Shown here: piece by piece, positions 1 to 7,018 of the stretch
Position numbering within the stretch: the first letter of the stretch is position 1
Layout of the letters: every line of letters starts with the position of its first letter
Source: Nibribacter koreensis
Lineage (GTDB): Bacteria; Bacteroidota; Bacteroidia; Cytophagales; Hymenobacteraceae
DNA: 64,000 bases
Reading direction: 5' to 3'
Assembly (NCBI RefSeq): GCF_039541795.1
Contig: NZ_BAABGX010000002.1
Coordinates: forward strand, 930,001-994,000
The notes under the pieces: model-generated
Told to the model about the DNA's origin: nothing
Seen by the model: only the letters and a program-made list of their open reading frames with translations
Databases searched by the model: none
Made by a program: the position numbers and the translations under genes

Positions 1-498
1 GTCTTCAGACTTGGCCTCCAGCAACTGCATGGTGTAAAACCCAATGGCCTTCAACAGTTCTGGGTTGTCTGGGTCTTGGTAATAGTGCCCAAACAGGTGA
101 TTGCGTAACATGACGTTGGCCGCCTGCTGTTGCAGGATAAAATGATACGGCTCATCCTCATGCACCAACAGCACTTCTCTAAACTGACGGTCTAGCTTGG
201 TCCAGGGGTCTTGCTTGACGTGCATCATAGACAACCGCTCTATCATTTTTAGAGGGTTCTCTGTATCCCCTTTGGGGACGGTCAACCTTGCCAGGTTAAA
301 GCCCTGCGGCAGGGTCACGTCAAAATCCTGGCTCAGTTCCTGTTCAGGGGTTTTAGGCAGGGCCGGTGCGGTTGCCTGGGCGGGAGCCTCGGTTTGGGTT
401 TCTTCTTCTTTTTGTTGCGGAGTACAGCCAGCCCACCCCATGCCAAATGCCAGGGCGTAAACAAGGAGATTGCGGGGGGTAAAAGTAAGTGAGGTCAT
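1..498 (-). CDS. Putative lipoprotein, C-terminus beyond the window
   Basis: Reading the minus strand from ATG at 498 gives 166 open codons running off the left edge. The N-terminus is a lipoprotein signal: a hydrophobic segment, then lipobox GWAGC with Cys about residue 25. A Gln/Glu/Ala/Pro-rich linker (about residues 27-50) follows, then a mixed alpha/beta region rich in charged and aromatic residues. The protein is probably anchored to the outer or inner membrane facing the periplasm. I do not recognise the family, and the missing C-terminus prevents a better call. It lies 699 nt from the next gene, on the same strand. Confidence 0.7.
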   Translation of the reverse strand, partial: MTSLTFTPRNLLVYALAFGMGWAGCTPQQKEEETQTEAPAQATAPALPKTPEQELSQDFDVTLPQGFNLARLTVPKGDTENPLKMIERLSMMHVKQDPWTKLDRQFREVLLVHEDEPYHFILQQQAANVMLRNHLFGHYYQDPDNPELLKAIGFYTMQLLEAKSED

Positions 499-682
499 GA
501 TTAAAATACGTAAGGCTGTTTTTGTAATACAGCATCCTTACCTAAAGTAACGCAATTCTTTCTATTTGCTAAATACCCGCGTCTATCTTACCCCTTTCTT
601 TCTAGCCTGACACCTCTCCAAATCTTCTTTGGGATAACCGCCAGCTGAGGCAGGAGGATGGAACTGGCAGTTAGGATGGTTC

Positions 683-720
683 CGTTTTTAGTGTCTTTTC
701 CTGAAAACAGGCCAAAAACG
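683..720. repeat. 38-bp palindromic element, copy 1
   Basis: Left arm CGTTTTTAGTGTCTTTTC is diverged; right arm GAAAACAGGCCAAAAACG is a perfect consensus half-site. It lies alone in the gap, not next to a stop codon or obvious terminator. Confidence 0.9.
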
Positions 721-947
721 ACAGACGCAGTACCATGACCTCGAGAACTTAAAACCTTCCCAATACGAAGGGGCCTTTTATCTGGCGCGAATCGTAGTTT
801 ATCCCAGAGGATTTCTGGAGAATTCCATCGCGGGTGCCGTGAAACAAGTGCGCATTGCTGAAGTGCAACTACCAAGAAAATTGTTGTGGAGCGGAGACGC
901 GTATCTGTCTGCCAGGGGACAGACCGATGGTTTACTACATATTTCTG

Positions 948-973
948 TAGAGACCAGGCACTGCCTTGTCTCT
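948..973. repeat. Hairpin repeat, GAGAC...TGCCTTGTCTC type
   Basis: AGAGACcAGGCA and TGCCTtGTCTCT form a near-perfect inverted repeat around one or two central bases. A related copy sits at 10636-10663, and the core GGCACTGCCTT occurs again near 10817. It is a small dispersed intergenic hairpin of unknown role. Confidence 0.6.
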
Positions 974-1196
974 GACGCATTGCCTAGTCTCTAGTGGCTA
1001 AACACACCCTTAGAGCTCATCAAAGGGGGAATTCGTAAATGAGGCGTTCTTGGCGCAGACGCTCGCAGGTCCTTTGGACGCTACGAGGTCTTTTGAGTAA
1101 AAGCTATTCTAACTGAAACTGGCTTTAACGCCCTCCTTCAAGTGAGCCAGAAAACGTTGAGCATAGAAGAAAGTCTTGCGTCATCTGGCTGTAAAC

Positions 1197-2147
1197 TCAT
1201 CTTTCATCATGCTCCCCGGTTTGGAACGTGACTTTGTCTGCCTCTAGTTGTTGGCGCTGTTCTGGGGTGAGGGGTTGTAGGTTCTTGAGATTGGGTTGGC
1301 CGGCGTTAACCCAGGCGGTGTACCAATAGCTGGCCACCAGGTGCGTGGCCAGGCGCATCTGGCGCTCTATTTGTCCCTGCAGCGCCTGATGGTACTCCTT
1401 GCTGAAGTCTCTTGAATACACTTTGACGGTGCTGCTGCCGCGTTCCTCCAGGCTGTATTTCTTGTCCTCTGCCAGACGCAGGGTCACTTGCCGCTCAAAC
1501 GTGAAGACAGAATCCAGGGCGGCGTTGGAGCGGGTGACAATCTCCCAGGCGGTGCGGCTGGGGCTTTTGAGTAATTGCGGCGGCCCCAGCAAGAAGTCGT
1601 AGTCCTGACTCCAGAGTTCGGGGAGGCGGCTTTCCCAGAGACCATGGATGCCCCGCTGGTTGGTAAACTGGCCGTTGTAGTTTTTGGTGGTGTGCAAGGG
1701 CACGCAGGCATCGGCTACGTAATGTCCCAACTCCGCGGAGACTCTTAAGATGCGTTGCACGTCATGCTGCTTGAAGGCCTCGGTGAGTTGGTACTGCATG
1801 AAGTTGATGTGCCAGGGCACAATGCCGTGCCGTTGCAGGGTGTCCAGCGTGAACTGCTTAACGGCCGCTTCCCAATTACGCGGAAGCTTGTAGGCAGCGC
1901 TGTCGCCATACACGTCCAAGTCAATGAAGTGGCGGGCGCCTTCCTCGGGCACGGCATAGCGGCGTTTGTCTGGCGCCACGGCCTGCTCCGTGATGTAGGC
2001 CACGTGCAGTTTGTAGAAGCCTATCATCTCGGGCGGCAAAGTAAACACCGCCTGCCGGTTAATGCGTTGATGGGCGTAAAATCCCCACGCCCCCACAGAC
2101 GTGACAGCCGTAAAAAGGAGAAAGAACAGCAACAATACTCGTGACAT
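1197..2147 (-). CDS. Zinc-dependent phospholipase C / S1-P1 nuclease-like protein
   Basis: About 316 residues with a signal peptide (MSRVLLLFFLLFTAVTSVGA). The mature protein begins close to WGFYAHQ, which fits folds of the zinc-dependent phospholipase C/S1-P1 type where an N-terminal Trp and nearby His bind zinc. Further candidate zinc ligands are His and Asp in ARHFIDLD, the GHYVADACVPLH segment (H-x3-D plus His), and His in the IHGLWE motif. The expected product is an exported hydrolase of phospholipids or phosphodiesters; the substrate cannot be read from sequence. I chose the ATG at 2147 because the signal peptide begins there; an in-frame ATG at 2168 would add seven residues. It is divergent from the glyoxalase-like gene at 2254. 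Confidence 0.75.
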   Translation of the reverse strand: MSRVLLLFFLLFTAVTSVGAWGFYAHQRINRQAVFTLPPEMIGFYKLHVAYITEQAVAPDKRRYAVPEEGARHFIDLDVYGDSAAYKLPRNWEAAVKQFTLDTLQRHGIVPWHINFMQYQLTEAFKQHDVQRILRVSAELGHYVADACVPLHTTKNYNGQFTNQRGIHGLWESRLPELWSQDYDFLLGPPQLLKSPSRTAWEIVTRSNAALDSVFTFERQVTLRLAEDKKYSLEERGSSTVKVYSRDFSKEYHQALQGQIERQMRLATHLVASYWYTAWVNAGQPNLKNLQPLTPEQRQQLEADKVTFQTGEHDER

Positions 2148-2253
2148 GCAGACGTATACGTGAATCAACGGTTCAGTTTTCCCGGGAAGGCTTCTTATCT
2201 TGACGAAGCCTTAGACTAAACTATACTCCTTTTCACCTTAACCCGAAGACGCC

Positions 2254-2613
2254 ATGGCTACCATCACTCCCATATTCAGGATATTTGATTACGACAAGGC
2301 GCTTGAGTTCTACGTCTCCTGGCTGGGCTTTAAAATAGACTGGGAAGACAAGCCTGACAATGCCCCGCACTACATACAAGTTTCTCTACAAGACATGCAC
2401 CTGCACCTCACCGAGCACCACGGCGACTGCACTCCCGGCGCCCGGGCCTACATCAGCCTCTTCAAAGACCTGAAGGAGTACCACCACCAGCTGTTGGCTA
2501 AGCCTTACAAGTTTAACCGACCAGAACTAGAAGCCACCACTTTGGGCGGCAACACCCTTGCCATGGAAGTGATAGACCCGTTTGGCAATAGGCTGACGTT
2601 TCATGGAAGGTAA
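2254..2613 (+). CDS. Glyoxalase/bleomycin-resistance (VOC) superfamily protein
   Basis: A 119-residue single-module protein of the vicinal-oxygen-chelate fold. It has the typical opening (Pro-Ile-Phe-Arg-Ile-Phe-Asp followed by FYVSWLGFKIDWE), a central metal- or ligand-facing strand (MHLHLTEHHGD), and the closing D-P-F-G-N-R-L-T-F motif shared by bleomycin-resistance-type members. Such proteins bind antibiotics or isomerise or cleave small molecules; the ligand cannot be told here. It probably has its own promoter: TTGACG (2200) and TATACT (2222), 16 bp apart, lie just upstream. Confidence 0.85.
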   Translation: MATITPIFRIFDYDKALEFYVSWLGFKIDWEDKPDNAPHYIQVSLQDMHLHLTEHHGDCTPGARAYISLFKDLKEYHHQLLAKPYKFNRPELEATTLGGNTLAMEVIDPFGNRLTFHGR

Positions 2614-2645
2614 ATAGTACCTTTGATAGCGCAGGGCACTTAACA

Positions 2646-3212
2646 ATGTTCATACTTCTATTTTTACTACTAGTACTTGGAGTACCAAGTGGCTTTATCT
2701 ATTTAGCTTACTGGTTCCCTAAAAAACTTGGCTATATAAGGCTTGGAAGAATTCTTTCTAGCACCCTCTTCTCTGTCTTTGCATTGGTGATAGCTTATAT
2801 TAGTCTTGAAGACGAGTTCTTTACAAAAGGAGACGCTAATGAGCTATTACTTGAGCAAAACATTGTCCTACACGACAACTTTGCATTAAAGGACAATGAA
2901 TCTACGTCTGGAATAGGCGATTCATATCAAAAATTCATTTTGGAAATATCAGCAAAAGATAAAGCCAGAATAATATCTGAAATTAAAAACTCCTCTAACT
3001 TCAGAACATTAGAAACTCCAGCGGCGAACGATGTTAATTTCTCACTTTTAACTAATAGTAAATACAAAAGCGGGGTTTTTAGTGAGGACTATGAAACTGA
3101 ATATTCTTACAAGAGGGTATTTTTCAAATTCATAAGAAAGGACTATGCGCCGACTTATAGGGTAGTCTCCATCAGCAAGGGGTTGAATGAGTTAACATTT
3201 GAACTGTATTGA
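2646..3212 (+). CDS. Hypothetical two-TM membrane protein, AT-rich
   Basis: 188 residues. Two hydrophobic helices at about 1-23 and 36-54 are followed by a roughly 130-residue soluble domain of mixed charge with no motif I recognise. The base composition is visibly richer in A/T than the neighbouring genes, which could reflect transfer or relaxed constraint. It starts 32 nt after the glyoxalase-like gene and could share its transcript. A 38-bp palindrome and a bidirectional terminator follow it. Confidence 0.6.
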   Translation: MFILLFLLLVLGVPSGFIYLAYWFPKKLGYIRLGRILSSTLFSVFALVIAYISLEDEFFTKGDANELLLEQNIVLHDNFALKDNESTSGIGDSYQKFILEISAKDKARIISEIKNSSNFRTLETPAANDVNFSLLTNSKYKSGVFSEDYETEYSYKRVFFKFIRKDYAPTYRVVSISKGLNELTFELY

Positions 3213-3225
3213 TGAACACCAAGCA

Positions 3226-3263
3226 CGTTTTCAGCTTATTTCCATCAAAACAGGCCAAAAACG
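3226..3263. repeat. 38-bp palindromic element, copy 2
   Basis: It lies between the convergent 3' ends of the membrane-protein gene and def, and abuts the terminator at 3264. On the minus strand the element supplies CGTTTTTGG directly after the terminator stem. Confidence 0.92.
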
Positions 3264-3303
3264 AAAAAGCCTCACTCGTTCTGTAACAAGTGAGGCTTTT
3301 TTC
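3264..3303. terminator. Bidirectional intrinsic terminator between convergent genes
   Basis: Stem AAAAAGCCTCACT / AGTGAGGCTTTTT with an 11-14 nt loop, flanked by A and T tracts on both sides. It can end transcripts from the plus-strand membrane gene and from the minus-strand ruvX-def operon. Confidence 0.88.
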
Positions 3304-3317
3304 AAATATTGATTCGC

Positions 3318-3884
3318 TTAGCGTTTGTTCATGCCGGCAAACTTCATGCGGTAGTCGGCGTCTACGTCTCCTTTGGAGATTTTGGTGAGCTTGCCTTTTA
3401 AGAGGCGCTTCTTGAGGCCAGAAAGGTGGTCAGTGAACAGGATGCCTTCAATGTGGTCGTACTCATGTTGAATCACGCGGGCCGTCAAATCATCAAAGTT
3501 TTCCACGTGTGTCTTGCCCTCTAGGTCCTGGTACTGAATCTTGACGTACTCCTGGCGCCAAACTTCTTCGCGCACGCCGGGTATGCTTAGGCAGCCTTCG
3601 TCAAAGCCCCACTCCTCGCCAGACTCCTCTAGAATCACAGGATTGATGAACGCCTTCTTCACGCCTTTGTCTTTGTCCTCGTCTTCCATGAACGGCGTGG
3701 AGTCAATTACAAACAGGCGCACGCTCTTGCCAATCTGCGGGGCGGCCAGGCCTACGCCGTGGGCGTGGTACATGGTCTCAAACATGTCTTCTATGAGCTT
3801 GGGTAGCTCTGGGGCGTCCAAGGCTATGTCTTTGGCTTTGGCTCTAAGGACCGGATCGCCGTAGGCAACAATAGGATAAATCAT
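3318..3884 (-). CDS. def: Peptide deformylase
   Basis: 188 residues, usual length. All three deformylase motifs are present: GVGLAAPQIG (43-52), EGCLS (96-100, metal-binding Cys) and HEYDH (140-144, two His ligands and the catalytic Glu). It removes the formyl group from nascent polypeptide N-termini in the cytoplasm, using Fe2+ or a similar metal. It overlaps the upstream ruvX gene by four bases (ATGA), so the two are translationally coupled in one operon ending at the terminator at 3264-3303. Confidence 0.97.
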   Translation of the reverse strand: MIYPIVAYGDPVLRAKAKDIALDAPELPKLIEDMFETMYHAHGVGLAAPQIGKSVRLFVIDSTPFMEDEDKDKGVKKAFINPVILEESGEEWGFDEGCLSIPGVREEVWRQEYVKIQYQDLEGKTHVENFDDLTARVIQHEYDHIEGILFTDHLSGLKKRLLKGKLTKISKGDVDADYRMKFAGMNKR

Positions 3885-4300
3885 AAGTATTGTCTGCTCT
3901 CTAAATAACTCTGTAAAATAATAGTGGCGCTAATCTTGTCCACGGTTTCTTTGTTGGCGCGGGCTTTTTTACTCAGGCCCATGTCTACCATGGTTCTAAA
4001 CGCCATTCTGGAGGTAAAGCGTTCATCATGGGTGACCACGGGTACCTCTGGGAACTGTTTCTGCAGCTTTCTGATGAAGCCAACTACGTGCTGGGTGTTG
4101 TTGGTGGCGTTTCCGTCCAGGTGCACGGGCATGCCCACCACAAACAGGTCTACCTCTTCTTTCTGCAGGTAGCTTATTAAAAAGGCCAGCACGTCCTGGG
4201 AATGCACCGTGTCCAGCGCCGAAGCAATCAGTTGCAGGGGATCGGTGACGGCCAGACCCACGCGCTTCACTCCATAATCAATCGCCAGAATGCGTCCCAT
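3881..4300 (-). CDS. ruvX: Putative pre-16S rRNA nuclease / Holliday junction resolvase-like YqgF
   Basis: 139 residues of the RNase H-like YqgF/RuvX family. The N-terminal strand GRILAIDYG carries the first catalytic Asp; GMPVHLDG and the THDERFTS segment match the family core. In E. coli the enzyme finishes 16S rRNA 5' processing; a junction-resolving role is historical. The frame stays open upstream to 4357, but that extension is only a translation of the 38-bp palindrome at 4307-4344, so ATG 4300 is the start. It is first in an operon with def, with an ATGA overlap. Confidence 0.93.
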   Translation of the reverse strand: MGRILAIDYGVKRVGLAVTDPLQLIASALDTVHSQDVLAFLISYLQKEEVDLFVVGMPVHLDGNATNNTQHVVGFIRKLQKQFPEVPVVTHDERFTSRMAFRTMVDMGLSKKARANKETVDKISATIILQSYLESRQYL

Positions 4301-4306
4301 GGGTAT

Positions 4307-4344
4307 CGTTTTTGCCTTGTTTTCTGGAAAATAGCCCAGAAACG
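4307..4344. repeat. 38-bp palindromic element, copy 3
   Basis: It lies 6 nt upstream of the ruvX start codon, so it would sit in the ruvX leader or promoter. Arms are partly decayed (CGTTTTTGCCTTGTTTTC and GGAAAATAGCCCAGAAACG). Confidence 0.88.
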
Positions 4345-4451
4345 ACAAAGGTAGCAATTCTAGGGCAAACTGTTGGACCTTGGTGCCCGGCCCTGTTTTA
4401 AACCCTCAGGCTTTTACGTAACTTCCTGCCGTAATACCATCCGTAATCTCC

Positions 4452-6020
4452 ATGACCTTTTCTATCCCTCCAAGATTTTTACGCAGACAGCTTCTCTTAG
4501 TAGCCTTGCTACTCACGGCGCCTTTCTGGGCGCAGGCGCAGGCAGACTTACAGAAACTGGATGCTTATTACCAGAAAGCCCTCAAAGACTGGAATGTGCC
4601 GGGCATGGCCATCGCCATAGTCAAGAATGACTCTGTGGTGTTTGCCAAAGGCTACGGTGTGCTGGATCAGCAGAAAGGCGGCGCAGTAGACGTGAATACC
4701 GTCTTCGGGATTGCCTCCAACACCAAAGCGTACACCTCGGCGGCACTGGCCATTCTGGTGGATGAGGGCAAACTGAAATGGGACGACAAGGTGACAAAAT
4801 ACCTGCCCTGGTTGCAGCTCTATGACCCATTTGTGACCAAGGAAGTCAATATTAAAGACCTCCTGAGCCACCGCATGGGCTACCAGACGTTTTCGGGGGA
4901 CTTGCTTTGGTACAACACCACCTTCTCCCGTAAAGAAATTTTGGAGCGGGCCAAGTACCTGAAACCCACCTATGGCTTTAGAGACGGCTACGGCTACTCC
5001 AACCTAGGCTTTATTGCCGCTGGGCAGGTGATTGAGGCCATCTCAGGGCAGTCCTGGGAGCAGTTTGTGCAAGAGCGCATCATCCAGCCTTTGGGCATGA
5101 CCCGTACCTTTACCAGCGCCAACCAATTGAAGGGCGTGGCCAACGTAGCCACCCCGCACGCCAACCCCGAGAAAGAAAACGGGAAACCGGTGCCTACCGT
5201 CATTACCGCCTGGGACAACTGGAACCCCGCCGCCGGCATCTTCACCAGCGTGCTGCAAGACGCCAAATGGCTGAAGCTGCAGCTCAACCGGGGTACCTAC
5301 AACGGAAAGCGCATCTTCTCTGAAGCCTCCAGCCATATGATGTGGACCTTGCACAACTCAACGCCCATCCCGGCGCAAAACTCTGCCATAAATCCAAGCA
5401 CGCACTTCACGGGCGCCGGTTTAGGCTGGATGCTCAATGACTACCAAGGCCGTAAGATTATAGCACACGGCGGCGGCCATGAAGGCATGAACAGCCGCAC
5501 CGTATTGGTACCCGAGGAGAAGTTAGGCATTGTGATTCTCACCAACAGCATGAGCAGCATCATGAGCCCAATCGCCACCTACACCGTGGACCAATTTCTG
5601 GGCATCACCAACGGCCGCGACTGGAGCCAATTCAACCTGGAGATGGCTGCCAAGAACCGCGCCGCCCAAAAAGCAGAAGAAGCCAAAAAGCCGAAAGAGA
5701 AAGCCGAGAAAATCAAAAACACACGCAACCTCAACGCTTACGTGGGCACCTTCCATAGCCCTATGTACGGTGACGCGGTGGTGACTTTGCAGAACAATAA
5801 ACTGATGTTGTATCTCCCCTCTGCCCCAGCCTTGGGCGGTGAGCTTACCTTCTGGAAACAGGACATCTTCAACCTAAACTGGAAAAACAACTTTGCGCTC
5901 TTGACGCCTACCAACGTACGGTTCCTGCCCGGCCCAGACGGCACCTTGACGGAGCTGAGACTAGACGCCAACAACCCAGACTTCCACTTCTCAGAGTTAG
6001 AATTCACCAGAGTGAAGTAG
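4452..6020 (+). CDS. Exported serine hydrolase, class C beta-lactamase-like
   Basis: 522 residues. A signal peptide (about 1-31) precedes a beta-lactamase/D-Ala-D-Ala-carboxypeptidase-like domain. The catalytic motifs are visible: S89-N-T-K92 (SxxK), Y182-S-N (YxN) and H339-G-G (HxG, in place of KTG). After a Lys/Ala/Glu-rich connector (about 405-430) there is a C-terminal beta-rich domain resembling DUF3471, often fused to such hydrolases. It probably acts on peptides or esters in the periplasm; resistance to beta-lactams cannot be inferred. Transcription ends at the 16-bp stem at 6041-6079. Confidence 0.9.
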   Translation: MTFSIPPRFLRRQLLLVALLLTAPFWAQAQADLQKLDAYYQKALKDWNVPGMAIAIVKNDSVVFAKGYGVLDQQKGGAVDVNTVFGIASNTKAYTSAALAILVDEGKLKWDDKVTKYLPWLQLYDPFVTKEVNIKDLLSHRMGYQTFSGDLLWYNTTFSRKEILERAKYLKPTYGFRDGYGYSNLGFIAAGQVIEAISGQSWEQFVQERIIQPLGMTRTFTSANQLKGVANVATPHANPEKENGKPVPTVITAWDNWNPAAGIFTSVLQDAKWLKLQLNRGTYNGKRIFSEASSHMMWTLHNSTPIPAQNSAINPSTHFTGAGLGWMLNDYQGRKIIAHGGGHEGMNSRTVLVPEEKLGIVILTNSMSSIMSPIATYTVDQFLGITNGRDWSQFNLEMAAKNRAAQKAEEAKKPKEKAEKIKNTRNLNAYVGTFHSPMYGDAVVTLQNNKLMLYLPSAPALGGELTFWKQDIFNLNWKNNFALLTPTNVRFLPGPDGTLTELRLDANNPDFHFSELEFTRVK

Positions 6021-6040
6021 CGCTCGCATTTATTTAATCA

Positions 6041-6079
6041 AAGAAGCCCTGCCGGAGAATATATCCGGCAGGGCTTCTT
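6041..6079 (+). terminator. Strong intrinsic terminator after the serine hydrolase gene
   Basis: Perfect 16-bp stem AAGAAGCCCTGCCGGA / TCCGGCAGGGCTTCTT with a 7-nt loop. The U-tract is provided by CGTTTTT, the first bases of the adjoining 38-bp palindrome. Confidence 0.9.
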
Positions 6080-6117
6080 CGTTTTTAGGCTAATTCCTAG
6101 AAAACAGGCTAAAAAAA
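6080..6117. repeat. 38-bp palindromic element, copy 4
   Basis: It begins at the base directly after the terminator stem. The right arm ends in a run of A (AGGCTAAAAAAA) instead of AAAAACG. Confidence 0.88.
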
Positions 6118-6466
6118 AAGAAGAAGTATGTCTCTTCTGTTGAGCGAAGGTTGGGAATTAGCCTAATCTTACGACACAGACGCTACTCGTTAGCACTGAG
6201 TCGCGAGTCATGAGTCTGAAGGAGTACTTGTCCTCCCCCTACCCCCTCCGAAGGGGGACGGAATGCGCAGCCTTAAGCCAGCGCTTCAGGGCAGTTGCAA
6301 ACTGCCCGCCATCATGGGGCCAAGTCGAAGACTTGAACCAGTCCCGTGAACCAAGATAAAGCAGACCGTGCCTTGGCACGAATGACTCTGCAGCGACAGG
6401 ACCGGTCATTGCCTGCAATCCTTATGTAAACCAATCAACCTACACAGGACTGGAACCAGAACCAGT

Positions 6467-6654
6467 CTTGGTCCTGAGCGCCTCTGTTGTTTCGTCGCCC
6501 GGCAGGGCGGGGCCAAAGGCCCAGAGTACAACAGCAGTGCGAAGGGCCAGGACGAGGCCCCGCGGCCGTGAGCGCTTAGCGGAAGAAATGGAACAAGAAA
6601 GGTGGTGCGCACCGGTGCAAGCGGTCTTACGCAGGGATAGCCAAATGCGTGCAC
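6467..6654 (+). repeat. Dispersed repeat of about 190 bp, copy A
   Basis: It aligns over its length with the reverse complement of 47377-47567. Shared blocks include CTTGGTCCTGAGCGCCTCTG, ACAACAGCAGTGCGAAGG, CGCGGCCGTGAGCGCTTA, and ATAGCCAAATGCGTGCAC at the end. The centre (about 6492-6520) differs between copies. No open frame is conserved in both. It could be a non-autonomous mobile element remnant or a structured RNA. Confidence 0.75.
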
Positions 6655-6701
6655 CAAAGCCTCATTTAAGTTGAAAGGCGGCTGGTGAGGTAGTCTGGGT
6701 C

Positions 6702-6719
6702 GTTGGTGATAACACCAAC
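6702..6719. repeat. Hairpin repeat GTTGGTG-ATAA-CACCAAC
   Basis: Perfect 7-bp arms with a 4-nt loop. The identical hairpin in opposite orientation (loop TTAT) is at 22845-22862, and a decayed relative is at 53630-53655. Confidence 0.7.
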
Positions 6720-6772
6720 AACGGCAGGCAGGGTAGCTACAGTTTAGCCAACGCACAACCATCAATCAAAAT

Positions 6773-6810
6773 CATTTTCCGCCTAATTCCCAGAAAACAA
6801 GCCAAAAACA
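6773..6810. repeat. 38-bp palindromic element, copy 5 (diverged left end)
   Basis: Outer bases have drifted (CATTTTCCGCC..., ...GCCAAAAACA), but the inner core and the 38-bp length are kept. It lies about 200 nt before the M16 peptidase start. Confidence 0.8.
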
Positions 6811-7018
6811 GAGACCGCCCCTCCAGGATGCAACCATCAGCAGAAAGGAATGTCCATAGACCTGTAAGTTCTTCCCCGGCCGTGCGACTAATGCCTCGTC
6901 TCTCTTAAAAAGACACAGGCATTCTACCGCGCTTCTACTGGTTGATTCTGGGAGAAATGGTTAGAAATGCTTATTTTTAAGAAGGCAAACACTCTGTCAA
7001 ACAAAACAAACTCTGATT

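Larger units (their letters stand above)
499..1196. other. Gene-poor gap of about 700 nt
   Basis: No convincing gene. A 130-codon minus-strand frame (588-980) runs through the 38-bp palindrome and has no family resemblance, so I reject it. The gap holds one 38-bp palindrome (683-720) and one hairpin of the GAGAC/TGCCTTGTCTC type (948-973). The rest looks like degraded or unique spacer. Confidence 0.6.
6118..7018. other. Repeat-rich gene-free region of about 900 nt
   Basis: No supported gene. It contains a quasi-tandem GAGTC stretch (6197-6219), a pyrimidine-rich CCCCCTACCCCCTCC/GGGGG segment (about 6232-6255), a CGTGCC/GGCACG inverted pair (about 6368-6381), the 188-bp dispersed repeat (6467-6654), the GTTGGTG hairpin (6702-6719), a 38-bp palindrome (6773-6810), and the leader of the M16 peptidase gene. 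Short frames on both strands only trace these repeats. Confidence 0.7.

Noticed and set aside
588..980. 130-codon minus-strand frame
   Set aside because: It runs through the 38-bp palindrome and a dispersed hairpin and has no recognisable protein features.
4301..4357. N-terminal extension of ruvX
   Set aside because: It is a translation of the palindrome; the conserved protein starts at 4300.
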